Shown: piece by piece, positions 33,967 through 41,178 of the stretch
Numbering within the stretch: the stretch's first letter is position 1
How the letters are laid out: each line of letters opens with the position of its first letter
Assembly: GCA_944380775.1 (NCBI GenBank)
Contig: CALWIP010000032.1
Coordinates: 56,579-120,578, forward strand
Direction: 5' to 3'
Length of the DNA: 64,000 bases
From: an uncultured Clostridia bacterium
Lineage (GTDB): Bacteria; Bacillota; Clostridia; Oscillospirales; Acutalibacteraceae
Translations under genes and position numbers: made by a program
The notes under the pieces: model-generated
Seen by the model: only the letters and a program-made list of their open reading frames with translations
What the model was told of the DNA's origin: nothing
The model's database searches: none

Positions 33967-34911
33967 ATGATGAACGCCAAGCAATACCAGCCGGAGGGCT
34001 GGCGCATCGGCACGCCGGAGAACCGCGCGGCCCTGCAAAACAGCTCAACCCTGATGGACGCCTGCCGCGACGGGCGCATTTTAGAGGGGCGGGCCGTCGT
34101 ATGCGACAGCGGCCACAACCTCGTGGTGGACCTCGGGTGCATGAAAGGGATCATCCCCCGCGAGGAGGGCGCGCTCGGCGTGCGGGAGGGCGCCGTGCGG
34201 GACATCGCCATCCTCTCGCGCGTGAACCGGCCGGTCTGCTTTGTGGTGACCGGCTTTGGCAAAGACGCGTTCGGCAAGCCGGTGGCCACGCTCTCCCGGC
34301 GCGCCGCGCAGGAGCGCTGCGTGGAGCAGTTCCTCTCCCGCTTGGTCCCCGGCGACGTAATCGACGCGCGCGTGACGCACCTTGAGCCGTTCGGCGCGTT
34401 CGCCGACGTGGGCTGCGGCGTGGTGGCGCTGCTGCCCATCGACGCCATTTCCGTCTCGCGCATCAACCACCCCGGCGAGCGCTTCACCGTGGGCATGGAC
34501 CTGCGCGCCGCCGTGAAAAGCACCGCGAACCACCGCATCACGCTCACCCACAAGGAGCTGCTGGGCACCTGGGAGGAAAACGCCGCCCAGTTTTCCGCGG
34601 GTGAAACAGTGGCCGGCATTGTGCGCTCCGTGGAGTCTTACGGCATCTTTGTCGAGCTTGCGCCGAACCTCGCCGGGCTGGCCGAGGTCAAACCCGGCGT
34701 CTCGCCCGGGCAGCAGGCCAGCGTCTACATTAAAAACATCCTGCCCGCGCGCATGAAGATGAAGCTCGTCATCATCGATTCGTTCGACTACGAATACACG
34801 CCCGCGCCGCCGCGCTATTTCTTCACCGGGGACCACCTCGACGAATTTGTCTACTCCCCTCCCGGGGCGGAGCGGCAGGTTGTGACCCGCTTTTCGCCCC
34901 CAGAGGGATGA
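33967..34911 (+). CDS. S1 RNA-binding domain protein
   Basis: The 314-residue protein carries about three S1 (OB-fold) repeats: roughly 37-105 (ILEGRAVVCDSGHNLVVDLG), 125-190 (VIDARVTHLEPFGAFADVGC) and 205-270 (VAGIVRSVESYGIFVELAPN). The second and third have the typical YGIFVEL/FGAFADV strand. It resembles ribosomal protein S1 of Firmicutes but is shorter, so it may be a stand-alone RNA-binding protein. ATG at 33967 follows AAAAGGAGGACG; a much longer upstream frame lies antisense to the cyclophilin gene and was rejected. It ends 4 bases from secF with no terminator between. Confidence 0.87.
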   Translation: MMNAKQYQPEGWRIGTPENRAALQNSSTLMDACRDGRILEGRAVVCDSGHNLVVDLGCMKGIIPREEGALGVREGAVRDIAILSRVNRPVCFVVTGFGKDAFGKPVATLSRRAAQERCVEQFLSRLVPGDVIDARVTHLEPFGAFADVGCGVVALLPIDAISVSRINHPGERFTVGMDLRAAVKSTANHRITLTHKELLGTWEENAAQFSAGETVAGIVRSVESYGIFVELAPNLAGLAEVKPGVSPGQQASVYIKNILPARMKMKLVIIDSFDYEYTPAPPRYFFTGDHLDEFVYSPPGAERQVVTRFSPPEG

Positions 34912-34915
34912 GCGC

Positions 34916-35854
34916 TTACGCCCGCTGCGCCTTCGCGCCCTTGCGGCCGCGCCACATGGCGAACAGCGGCCCTGCGATGCAGACGGAGGAATAGCACCCG
35001 CATGCGATGCCGACCATCATCGGCAAGGCAAACTTGGTGACGGTGGGCAGGTCGTAGGCCATGCCCACCCCGTACACCACCGCCACGGCGGCAAAGGTGC
35101 ACAGCGCCGTAAACAGCGAGCGCGTGAGCGTCTGGTTGATGCTCAGGTCCACCAGCTCGGCGGCGCTGGCCTTCGGCCCGAGGACGCGGCGGTTTTCGCG
35201 CACACGGTCATAGATAATGATGGTGCCGTTCAGCGAATAGCCGAGGATTGTCAAAATGACGGCGATGAAGCTGTCGTTGATCGGGATGCGGAAAACCACG
35301 AACGTGAAATACACCATCAGGCAGTCGTGCAGCAGCGTGAGGATGGCGAAAAGGGCGGCGGACAACCCGCCGATCTTCCGGAACCGCAGCGCGATGTAGA
35401 TCACCAGCAGCACCGCCGCCAGCGCAACGGACGCGAGGCATTTGCGGAAGAATTCCCCGCCCATGGTCGGGTCGATGGAGCTGACTTCTTCCATGCGGAA
35501 GCCGGCCTCCGGGTACGCCTCCTGCAGCGCCTGCTCCAGCGCGGACTGCTCCTCCAGCGTGAGCGCGGCTGTGCCGGAAAAGCTCAGCGTTACGGTGTTT
35601 TCCCCGTCTTCCGCCATGCTCCGGCTCACGGTGGCGGCCACGGGGCGGCCGCTCACTTCCTCTGCCAGGCGCTGCACGTCCTCCTGGTCCGCCTGGCCCT
35701 CGCACGCATAGGAGAGCATGGCCCCGCCGCTGAACTGGATGTCCAGCTGCGTGCCGAACAGCACGTTGCACACCACGCCGACCAGCGTCACCGCGAGGGA
35801 GATGCCGATGTAAATTTTCCTGTGGTCAAAAAACCGGATATGGAACGTTTTCAT
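34916..35854 (-). CDS. secF: Protein translocase subunit SecF
   Basis: SecF with SecD uses the proton or sodium gradient to pull proteins across the membrane after SecA. The 312-residue protein has six expected membrane segments and the family motifs FDHRKIYIGISL (start of the first segment), DIQFSGGAMLSYAC and the C-terminal SLNGTIIIYDRVRENRR plus NQTLTRSLFTALCTF. It overlaps secD by 4 bases. It ends against the convergent S1-domain gene. Confidence 0.95.
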   Translation of the reverse strand: MKTFHIRFFDHRKIYIGISLAVTLVGVVCNVLFGTQLDIQFSGGAMLSYACEGQADQEDVQRLAEEVSGRPVAATVSRSMAEDGENTVTLSFSGTAALTLEEQSALEQALQEAYPEAGFRMEEVSSIDPTMGGEFFRKCLASVALAAVLLVIYIALRFRKIGGLSAALFAILTLLHDCLMVYFTFVVFRIPINDSFIAVILTILGYSLNGTIIIYDRVRENRRVLGPKASAAELVDLSINQTLTRSLFTALCTFAAVAVVYGVGMAYDLPTVTKFALPMMVGIACGCYSSVCIAGPLFAMWRGRKGAKAQRA

Positions 35855-37269
35855 TCAGCAGGCCCCCCATACAACCATTTTTTGCGCAGGCAGCGGGAGC
35901 TCGAGAGCGATTTCGTCATCAAACGGGAAGCGCCCACGCCCATGACGAAATTGCCGATGTTCCCCACCAGCAGCGTGTAACCGAAGGAATAGATCGAGCC
36001 GGTGGTGGACGCGCCGAACAGCATCGAGAGGATGTTGGACGGGCCGAACACGCCCAGCAGGATCAAGGAAACGATGATCAGCGTGATATTGCCGTCAAAA
36101 ATGGCCCAGAAGCTGTTCTCGTCGCCGCGCACAATGGCGCCGTCGAGCGTTTTCCCGGCCCAAAGCTCTTCTTTGATGCGCGTGGCGGTGATGATGTTCG
36201 CGTCCACGCCCATGCCGATGGAGAGGATCATGCCGGCGATGCCGGGCAGCGTCATCGTAAAGCTGTTGAAAAACGGCAGGTAGCCCGAGACCGCAATGAA
36301 CGACACCGCCACCTGGCCGAGCAGCGCGATGACGGCCACCACGCCGGTGAGGCGGAACACGAGGATCATGAAGACGGCCACGAGCGCAAACGCGACGACG
36401 CCGGCCAACGTCATGGCGTTGAGCGACGACTCGCCGAGCGTGGGGCTCACCGTTTGGAAATTGGTTGTGCGCAGCTGGAACGGCAGCGCGCCCGCGCGGA
36501 TCTTATTCGCGAGGTCCGTCGCTTCCTCCGGCGTGAAGCCCGCGCCGCTGCCGGTGATGACGCAGGTGTCCGTCGTGATGGCCTCGTTGACCACCGGCGA
36601 AGAGATCATCACGTCGTCCATCCACACCGAGATGGTCTGGCCGACCATTTCAGCGGTCGCCGCGGAGAATTTCTCCCGCCCGGATTCGCTGAACGTGAGT
36701 TCCACCTCATAGACCGCTTGGTTCGTGTATTCGTCGCGCCGTTCCACCGCGCGGGCGTTGGTCACGTCGTCGCCTTGCAGGATGACGGTCTCCGCCGTTT
36801 TTCCCGCGGGCGTGCGGTAAATGACCGAGCCGTCTTCGGCGGTTTCCTGCGTTTCATACTCCGCGCCGGGGCGGAACGTGAGCAGCGCCGTGGCCGAAAG
36901 CTCGTTAATGGCCTCCTCCGGGTCGAAGTCGGCTTCGTCGCTCCGCCACGGGAACCGGACGATCAGCCGGTCGTTGTCGTAATCCTTGTACAGTTCATAG
37001 TCGGTGATGTTGTTGCCCACCAGGCGCTGGGTGATGGTCGCCTCCGCAGAATCCATCTGCTCGTCGGTGGCGTCGCCCTCCATGTCCGGCACAAAGGTCG
37101 CCTCCACGCCGCCGCGGATGTCGATGCCCCAGCGGATGTCGCCCGCGCCCTTGAGGTAGGTCTCGGTGTTGTCCCCGTTCTGCACATGGATGCCGAAAAT
37201 GCTGGTGTACGTCAGAAACAGGATGACGGCCGCGACCAGGAAAAACACGGGTTTCCCCACTCGCTTCAT
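35851..37269 (-). CDS. secD: Protein translocase subunit SecD
   Basis: SecD is the partner of SecF. The 472-residue protein has one N-terminal membrane segment (about 8-27), the motif WGIDIRGGVEATFVPD, a large extracytoplasmic P1 domain and five further membrane segments near the end, including GIAGMILSIGMGVDANIITA. AAAAGGAGGGC is the ribosome site. A good promoter and a prominent leader hairpin lie upstream. In many Firmicutes secD and secF are fused; here they are separate. Confidence 0.95.
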   Translation of the reverse strand: MKRVGKPVFFLVAAVILFLTYTSIFGIHVQNGDNTETYLKGAGDIRWGIDIRGGVEATFVPDMEGDATDEQMDSAEATITQRLVGNNITDYELYKDYDNDRLIVRFPWRSDEADFDPEEAINELSATALLTFRPGAEYETQETAEDGSVIYRTPAGKTAETVILQGDDVTNARAVERRDEYTNQAVYEVELTFSESGREKFSAATAEMVGQTISVWMDDVMISSPVVNEAITTDTCVITGSGAGFTPEEATDLANKIRAGALPFQLRTTNFQTVSPTLGESSLNAMTLAGVVAFALVAVFMILVFRLTGVVAVIALLGQVAVSFIAVSGYLPFFNSFTMTLPGIAGMILSIGMGVDANIITATRIKEELWAGKTLDGAIVRGDENSFWAIFDGNITLIIVSLILLGVFGPSNILSMLFGASTTGSIYSFGYTLLVGNIGNFVMGVGASRLMTKSLSSSRCLRKKWLYGGPAE

Positions 37270-37309
37270 ACAGTGTAGCCCTCCTTTTGCTCATTTGCCC
37301 GTAACGAAG

Positions 37310-37346
37310 GGCAGGAGCAGACAGCGCGCGGCTCTCTGCTCCTGCC
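37310..37346 (-). other. Long perfect hairpin in the secDF leader
   Basis: On the minus strand a 12-bp perfect stem (GGCAGGAGCAGA with TCTGCTCCTGCC) surrounds a 13-base loop. It begins about 13 bases after the predicted start of transcription and about 40 bases before the secD start codon. There is no T-run, so it may stabilise or regulate the message. Confidence 0.55.
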
Positions 37347-37365
37347 GTTTGTCGCAAACAGGGAT

Positions 37366-37394
37366 ATTATAGGCGGTTCGTCCCAAAAAGTCAA
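37366..37394 (-). promoter_or_regulatory. Sigma-A promoter of secDF
   Basis: On the minus strand TTGACT (37389-37394) and TATAAT (37366-37371) are 17 bp apart. It lies just after the end of the aminotransferase gene. Confidence 0.82.
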
Positions 37395-37409
37395 TGTGGG
37401 GCGGGCCGC

Positions 37410-38705
37410 TTATTCGCCGGAATCCTCCCGCTCGCCGAGCATCTTCTCCGCGGCGGCAAGCTTGACGCAGAGGCAGAACAGTTCGAGCGCCTGCTCCAGC
37501 TCCGGCAGCGCCGGGGAAGTGGGCGCCAAGCGGATGTTGGAATCCTTCGGGTCGTTTTTATAGGGGAAGGTCGCGCCCGCGGCGGTGAGCTGCACGCCCG
37601 CCTCGCGGCAGAGGGCGACCACGCGCTTTGCGCAGCCGGGATAGACGTCCACGCTCACAAAATAGCCGCCGTTCGGCTCTGTCCACTCGGCCACGCCGCG
37701 CCCGCCGAGCGCTTCGCGCAGCATGCGCGACACCGTTTGGAATTTAGGCGCCAAAATGGCGCGGTGGCGCTTCATCTGCTCGCGGATGCCGCCGATATCC
37801 TTAAAGAAATAGATGTGCCGCAGCTGGTTGAGCTTATCCGGGCCGATGGTCTGGAACGAGAGGTGCTCGCGGAACACGGCGAGCGTCTCCGGACCCGCCG
37901 CCATCGCCGCGACGCCCGCGCCCGGGAACGTGATCTTCGAAGTGGAAGCGAAGAGGACCGGCAGGTCCAGGTTGCCCGCTTTTTCGCATTCCTCGTAGAA
38001 GTTCAAAAGCTGGTCCGGGGTGTCTGTGAGGTCGTGCACGCAGTAGGCGTTGTCCCAGATGATCTTGAAATCCTTCGCGCGCGGCTTCAGGTTTGCAAAG
38101 CGCCGCACGGTGCGGTCGGAATAGGTGATGCCCTGCGGGTTCGAATACTTCGGCACGCACCAAATGCCCTTGATCCGCTCATCTGAAGAAACCAGCGCTT
38201 CGACGATGTCCATGTCCGGGCCATAGCTCTTCATCGGCACGGTGATCATCTCGATGCCAAAATATTCCGTGATGCTGAAATGGCGGTCGTAACCGGGGGA
38301 CGGGCACAAAAATTTAATCGGCCCCTGCTTGGCCCAGGGCAATTCGCCTTTGAAGCCGTGCGTCATCGCGCAGGAAATGAAGTCGAACATCATGTTCAAG
38401 CTGGAATTGCCGCCCACAATGACGTTGGAGGCGTCCACGCCCAGCATGGCGGCAAACATCGCGCGCATCTCCGGCAGGCCGTCCGGCAGGCCGTAGTTGC
38501 GGCAGTCCACCCCGTTGGAGGAAAGCATATTCGAAGAGGAATTCAACTCGTCGAGCATTTTCATCGAAAGCTCCAGCTGCTGCGCGCTCGGCTGCCCGCG
38601 GGACATATTCAGCTGCAGGTTCATGGCGTGGAAGCGGTCATATTCCGCCTGCAGCGCCTCCCGTTCTGCGAGCAGCTCTTCCTTCGTCATCGATTGGTAA
38701 TTCAT
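37410..38705 (-). CDS. Aspartate aminotransferase-like PLP enzyme (MocR-like aminotransferase fold)
   Basis: This fold-type I PLP enzyme is probably an aspartate aminotransferase of the atypical subgroup with stand-alone MocR-like sequence. The PLP-binding Lys is in ASTSKITFPGAG near residue 250. NSSLNMMFDF and PKYSNPQGITY (the N-P-x-G substrate/PLP motif) are seen. The N-terminus LNMSRGQPSAQQLELS is diagnostic of this subgroup. ATG at 38705 (MNYQSMTKEELL, 431 residues) has GGGAG at better spacing than ATG at 38720. A promoter lies upstream at 38757-38785. Confidence 0.9.
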   Translation of the reverse strand: MNYQSMTKEELLAEREALQAEYDRFHAMNLQLNMSRGQPSAQQLELSMKMLDELNSSSNMLSSNGVDCRNYGLPDGLPEMRAMFAAMLGVDASNVIVGGNSSLNMMFDFISCAMTHGFKGELPWAKQGPIKFLCPSPGYDRHFSITEYFGIEMITVPMKSYGPDMDIVEALVSSDERIKGIWCVPKYSNPQGITYSDRTVRRFANLKPRAKDFKIIWDNAYCVHDLTDTPDQLLNFYEECEKAGNLDLPVLFASTSKITFPGAGVAAMAAGPETLAVFREHLSFQTIGPDKLNQLRHIYFFKDIGGIREQMKRHRAILAPKFQTVSRMLREALGGRGVAEWTEPNGGYFVSVDVYPGCAKRVVALCREAGVQLTAAGATFPYKNDPKDSNIRLAPTSPALPELEQALELFCLCVKLAAAEKMLGEREDSGE

Positions 38706-38756
38706 CGGAGCATCTCCCATCCCTCATACTGCAAAATAAAGTCGGAAACCTTCCCT

Positions 38757-38785
38757 ATTCTACTATATGCGGAAAGAAAATGCAA
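38757..38785 (-). promoter_or_regulatory. Sigma-A promoter of the aminotransferase gene
   Basis: On the minus strand TTGCAT (38780-38785) and TAGAAT (38757-38762) are 17 bp apart, about 45 bases before the start codon. Confidence 0.7.
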
Positions 38786-38854
38786 GTTAAAATCCTCGGT
38801 CTTGCAAATTCTGCGTATCGCCGATTTCCCCCGCCGTTTTCCCCCGAATTCTGT

Positions 38855-39514
38855 CTAATTGTCCGGCGTGAGCAGCCGGAAATGGCTGCGGCAGCACTCG
38901 ATGAGGCCCTCCGCTTTCATCTTCCCCAGCTCGTGGGAAAGGGCGCTGCGGTCCACACCGAGGTAATCTGCAAGCTGCTGGCGGTTAAACGGCACGAAGA
39001 AATCCTTGGACCCCTGCTCGATGGCCTGGAACGAAAGGTACGAGAGCAGCCGCCCCCGGATGGTTTTGGCGGATGTGTGGAAGATGCGCCGCGAGAGCCG
39101 CAGGTTTTTTTCCATGCCGGCCTCCAGCAGGTTGCGCAGCAGCACCGCGCCCGGCCCCTGCGCCGGCCCGCGCAGGAGGCTGCGCACCTCTAAAAACAGC
39201 ACCGCGCACGCCTCCGCCGCCACCACGTCCACCAAAAGCGGCGTCTCCGGCAAGCAGGCGTAGGTTTCGGCGAACACCTGGCCGCGGCCCACATGGTCCA
39301 ACACCCCGGCGTTGCCCCATGCATCGCAGGTTTCAATGCGCACGGCGCCGCGCAGTACCAGGCCGAGCGCGCGCACCGGTTCCCCCGCCCGGAGGATCTG
39401 CTGTCCCTTGCTGTACGTTCGCTCGCCCGCCCGGCATTCCTGCAAGAGCGCCAGCGCCTCCTTTTGCCCAATCCCGCGGAACAGGCCGGTATTTTCCAAA
39501 AATTTGAGTTCCAT
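38855..39514 (-). CDS. Crp/Fnr-family transcriptional regulator
   Basis: The 219-residue protein has an N-terminal cyclic-nucleotide-type beta-barrel (about 15-120; VLRGAVRIETCDAWGN and GQVFAETYACL), a dimer helix, and a C-terminal winged helix with FNRQQLADYLGVDRSALSHELGKM as the reader helix (shown in part: QQLADYLGVDRSALSHEL). There is no N-terminal Fe-S cysteine cluster as in Fnr. Anaerobes often pair such a regulator with a ferredoxin-like protein, as seen here. It lies divergent from that gene with an FNR-like palindrome between them, 22 bases before its own start codon. Confidence 0.92.
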   Translation of the reverse strand: MELKFLENTGLFRGIGQKEALALLQECRAGERTYSKGQQILRAGEPVRALGLVLRGAVRIETCDAWGNAGVLDHVGRGQVFAETYACLPETPLLVDVVAAEACAVLFLEVRSLLRGPAQGPGAVLLRNLLEAGMEKNLRLSRRIFHTSAKTIRGRLLSYLSFQAIEQGSKDFFVPFNRQQLADYLGVDRSALSHELGKMKAEGLIECCRSHFRLLTPDN

Positions 39515-39535
39515 GCGCGCATTTTCCTTCCCTTT

Positions 39536-39551
39536 TGTTGTTTTAACAACA
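39536..39551. promoter_or_regulatory. Crp/Fnr-type operator
   Basis: TGTTGTT and AACAACA are a perfect 7-bp inverted repeat around TT. TTGTT with AACAA at this spacing is typical of Crp/Fnr-family sites. It is centred at 39543.5, about -41.5 from the predicted start of the plus-strand gene and about +8 to +23 of the opposing transcript. Confidence 0.72.
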
Positions 39552-39565
39552 GATCTTCCCTAGGG

Positions 39566-39594
39566 ATTGTACTATACTATTCCCATCCCGTCAA
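39566..39594 (-). promoter_or_regulatory. Sigma-A promoter of the Crp/Fnr gene
   Basis: On the minus strand TTGACG (39589-39594) and TACAAT (39566-39571) are 17 bp apart. The predicted start near 39559 puts the operator just downstream, where a bound protein would block elongation. Confidence 0.7.
39573..39578 (+). promoter_or_regulatory. -10 box of the ferredoxin-like gene (activator-dependent promoter)
   Basis: TATACT serves as -10. At the -35 position (17 bp upstream) only CAGATC is found, no TTGACA-like box. A weak -35 with an activator site at -41.5 is the class II Crp/Fnr design. The assignment is by position and remains an inference. Confidence 0.55.
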
Positions 39595-39621
39595 CCAACC
39601 GGAAAAAACGGAGGAATTGCA

Positions 39622-40311
39622 ATGATCCGAAAAATAATCAAAATCGACGAAGAACGCTGCAACGGCTGCGGCCTTTGCGCCGGGGCCTGCCACGAAGGGG
39701 CCATCGGCATGGTAAACGGCAAGGCGAAGCTGCTGCGGGACGACTACTGCGACGGCCTGGGCGACTGCCTGCCCGCCTGCCCCACGGGAGCCATTTCCTT
39801 TGAAGAGCGCGAGGCCGCCGCTTACAATGAAAAAGCCGTGCAGGAGCACCTGGCCAGCCGGACGCACGCCCACACAGGCGGATGCCCCGGCAGCGCGGCG
39901 CGCGCTTTCGCCCGCGCGCAGGCCCCGGCCCCGGCGGCCGCGCCCGCCTCGGAGCTGCGGCAATGGCCGGTACAGATCAAGCTCGCGCCGCTTGCCGCGC
40001 CGTTTTACCAGGGGGCGGACCTGCTTGTGGCGGCGGACTGCACCGCTTACGCCTACGCCGCGCTGCACCAGGAGTTCCTGCGCGGGCGCATTACGCTCAT
40101 CGGCTGCCCGAAGCTCGACGGCGTCGATTACAGCGAAAAGCTCGCAGAAATCCTGCGGGGCAACGAGATCCGCAGCGTGACCGTCGTGCGCATGGAAGTC
40201 CCGTGTTGCGGCGGCCTGGAAACCGCCGTGCGCACAGCCGTGCGCGCCAGCGGAAAAGAGCTGCCGGTGGAGGTTGCCATCCTTTCCACGCAGGGCCAGC
40301 GCCTCGCATAA
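39622..40311 (+). CDS. 4Fe-4S ferredoxin-domain protein controlled by a Crp/Fnr regulator
   Basis: The 229-residue protein has an N-terminal dicluster ferredoxin domain: CNGCGLCAGAC at 13-23 is a normal 4Fe-4S motif. The second is CDGLGDCLPACPTGAI, where the first two cysteines are five residues apart and not two. After an Ala/Pro-rich linker, a C-terminal domain of about 130 residues has CTAYAYA and VPCCGGLE, a cysteine pair resembling CCG redox domains. CGGAGG is the ribosome site. It probably carries electrons or senses redox stress; such genes often accompany hybrid-cluster (hcp) genes, none of which is seen here. Confidence 0.85.
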   Translation: MIRKIIKIDEERCNGCGLCAGACHEGAIGMVNGKAKLLRDDYCDGLGDCLPACPTGAISFEEREAAAYNEKAVQEHLASRTHAHTGGCPGSAARAFARAQAPAPAAAPASELRQWPVQIKLAPLAAPFYQGADLLVAADCTAYAYAALHQEFLRGRITLIGCPKLDGVDYSEKLAEILRGNEIRSVTVVRMEVPCCGGLETAVRTAVRASGKELPVEVAILSTQGQRLA

Positions 40312-40327
40312 CCCCCGGAAAACACCC

Positions 40328-40393
40328 GCCGCCGGCCGGCCCGTTGGATCCTCCCGGGAAAGCGGAAGACCCGGCCCGGCGGCCTTGTTTTTT
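40328..40393 (+). terminator. Terminator after the ferredoxin-like gene
   Basis: GCCGCCGG (40328-40335) pairs with CCGGCGGC (40376-40383), with further GC pairing inside, followed by TTGTTTTTT. The -35 of the next promoter begins 2 bases later. Confidence 0.68.
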
Positions 40394-40394
40394 C

Positions 40395-40423
40395 TTGATT
40401 CCTAGGAAAAAAGGGGATATAAT
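40395..40423 (+). promoter_or_regulatory. Sigma-A promoter of the HIT gene
   Basis: TTGATT (40395-40400) and TATAAT (40418-40423) are 17 bp apart, about 55 bases before the start codon. Confidence 0.82.
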
Positions 40424-40478
40424 GGACGCAAGGCAACCCAATCCCTTCCTAGATGGATTTGACAAGGAGGTTTTTGCG

Positions 40479-40898
40479 ATGAAGGACCAAACCTGCGCCT
40501 ATTGCATGGGCGGAGAACTGCTGGACAAATTCGGGATCAAAATCTGCGACCTCGGCGTAAGCCAGCTGATCCTGTTCAAGGAACAGAGCAAGCCCGGGAG
40601 ATGCATCGTCGCCTACAAGGACCACGTCAGCGAGATCGTGGACATCAGCGACGAAGAGCGCAACGCCTTTCTGGCAGATGTGGTGCGCGCCGCACGGGCG
40701 CTGCACAAGGCCTTCCAGCCAGACAAGGTCAACTACGGCGCCTACGGGGACACCGGCTGCCACCTCCACATGCACCTGGTGCCGAAATACCGGGGCCAGG
40801 ACGAGTGGGGCGGCGTCTTCCAGATGAACCCGGGCAAAACGTTCCTAACCGCGGAAGAATATGCGGAGATGATCGAGAAGATCAAAGCCTGCCTTTAA
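40479..40898 (+). CDS. HIT-family hydrolase
   Basis: HIT proteins cleave nucleotide conjugates such as AMP-amides or dinucleoside polyphosphates. The 139-residue product has the histidine triad as HLHMHLVPKY (H95, H97, H99). A CAYC pair (C6, C9) near the start is typical of HIT members that hold zinc. ATG at 40479 follows AAGGAGG by 8 bases, whereas the longer frames upstream lie in a terminator-promoter region. It is a single-gene unit with its own promoter and terminator. The natural substrate is unknown. Confidence 0.93.
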   Translation: MKDQTCAYCMGGELLDKFGIKICDLGVSQLILFKEQSKPGRCIVAYKDHVSEIVDISDEERNAFLADVVRAARALHKAFQPDKVNYGAYGDTGCHLHMHLVPKYRGQDEWGGVFQMNPGKTFLTAEEYAEMIEKIKACL

Positions 40899-40918
40899 GA
40901 TCCTGCGCCCCCCTTTTC

Positions 40919-40960
40919 AAAAGGCCCGCTCCGGGTTTTCCGGAGCGGGCCTTCGCTTTG
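40919..40960. terminator. Terminator after the HIT gene
   Basis: A perfect 14-bp stem pairs AAGGCCCGCTCCGG (40921-40934) with CCGGAGCGGGCCTT (40940-40953) across GTTTT, followed by CGCTTTG. On the minus strand a T-rich tail follows as well. Confidence 0.8.
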
Positions 40961-41137
40961 CGCCGCAGCGGGACGCCTGGCGTGCGCGATGGTTCTTTGT
41001 AAGAAACGCCAAAGGGATTTTTCCCATTTTTCGGTTTCTCATGCGCTCGTAACTTCCATTTCTGTGAACCCGCTGTAAAAATCCCCCATGATTTTTGTTA
41101 ATTTCTTTCCACATCCCGTGTTTTTTGACGGCTCCTG

Positions 41138-41146
41138 TGCTATAAT
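41138..41146 (+). promoter_or_regulatory. Extended -10 promoter of the GGDEF-EAL gene
   Basis: TGCTATAAT is an extended -10 box 33 bases before the start codon. No good -35 lies 17 bp upstream (GTGTTT). The rest of the 280-base gap from 40899 is an AT-richer stretch after the HIT terminator in which I see no gene. Confidence 0.65.
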
Positions 41147-41178
41147 ACGGGAAGACCACCCTGCAAGGAGACTTTTTT

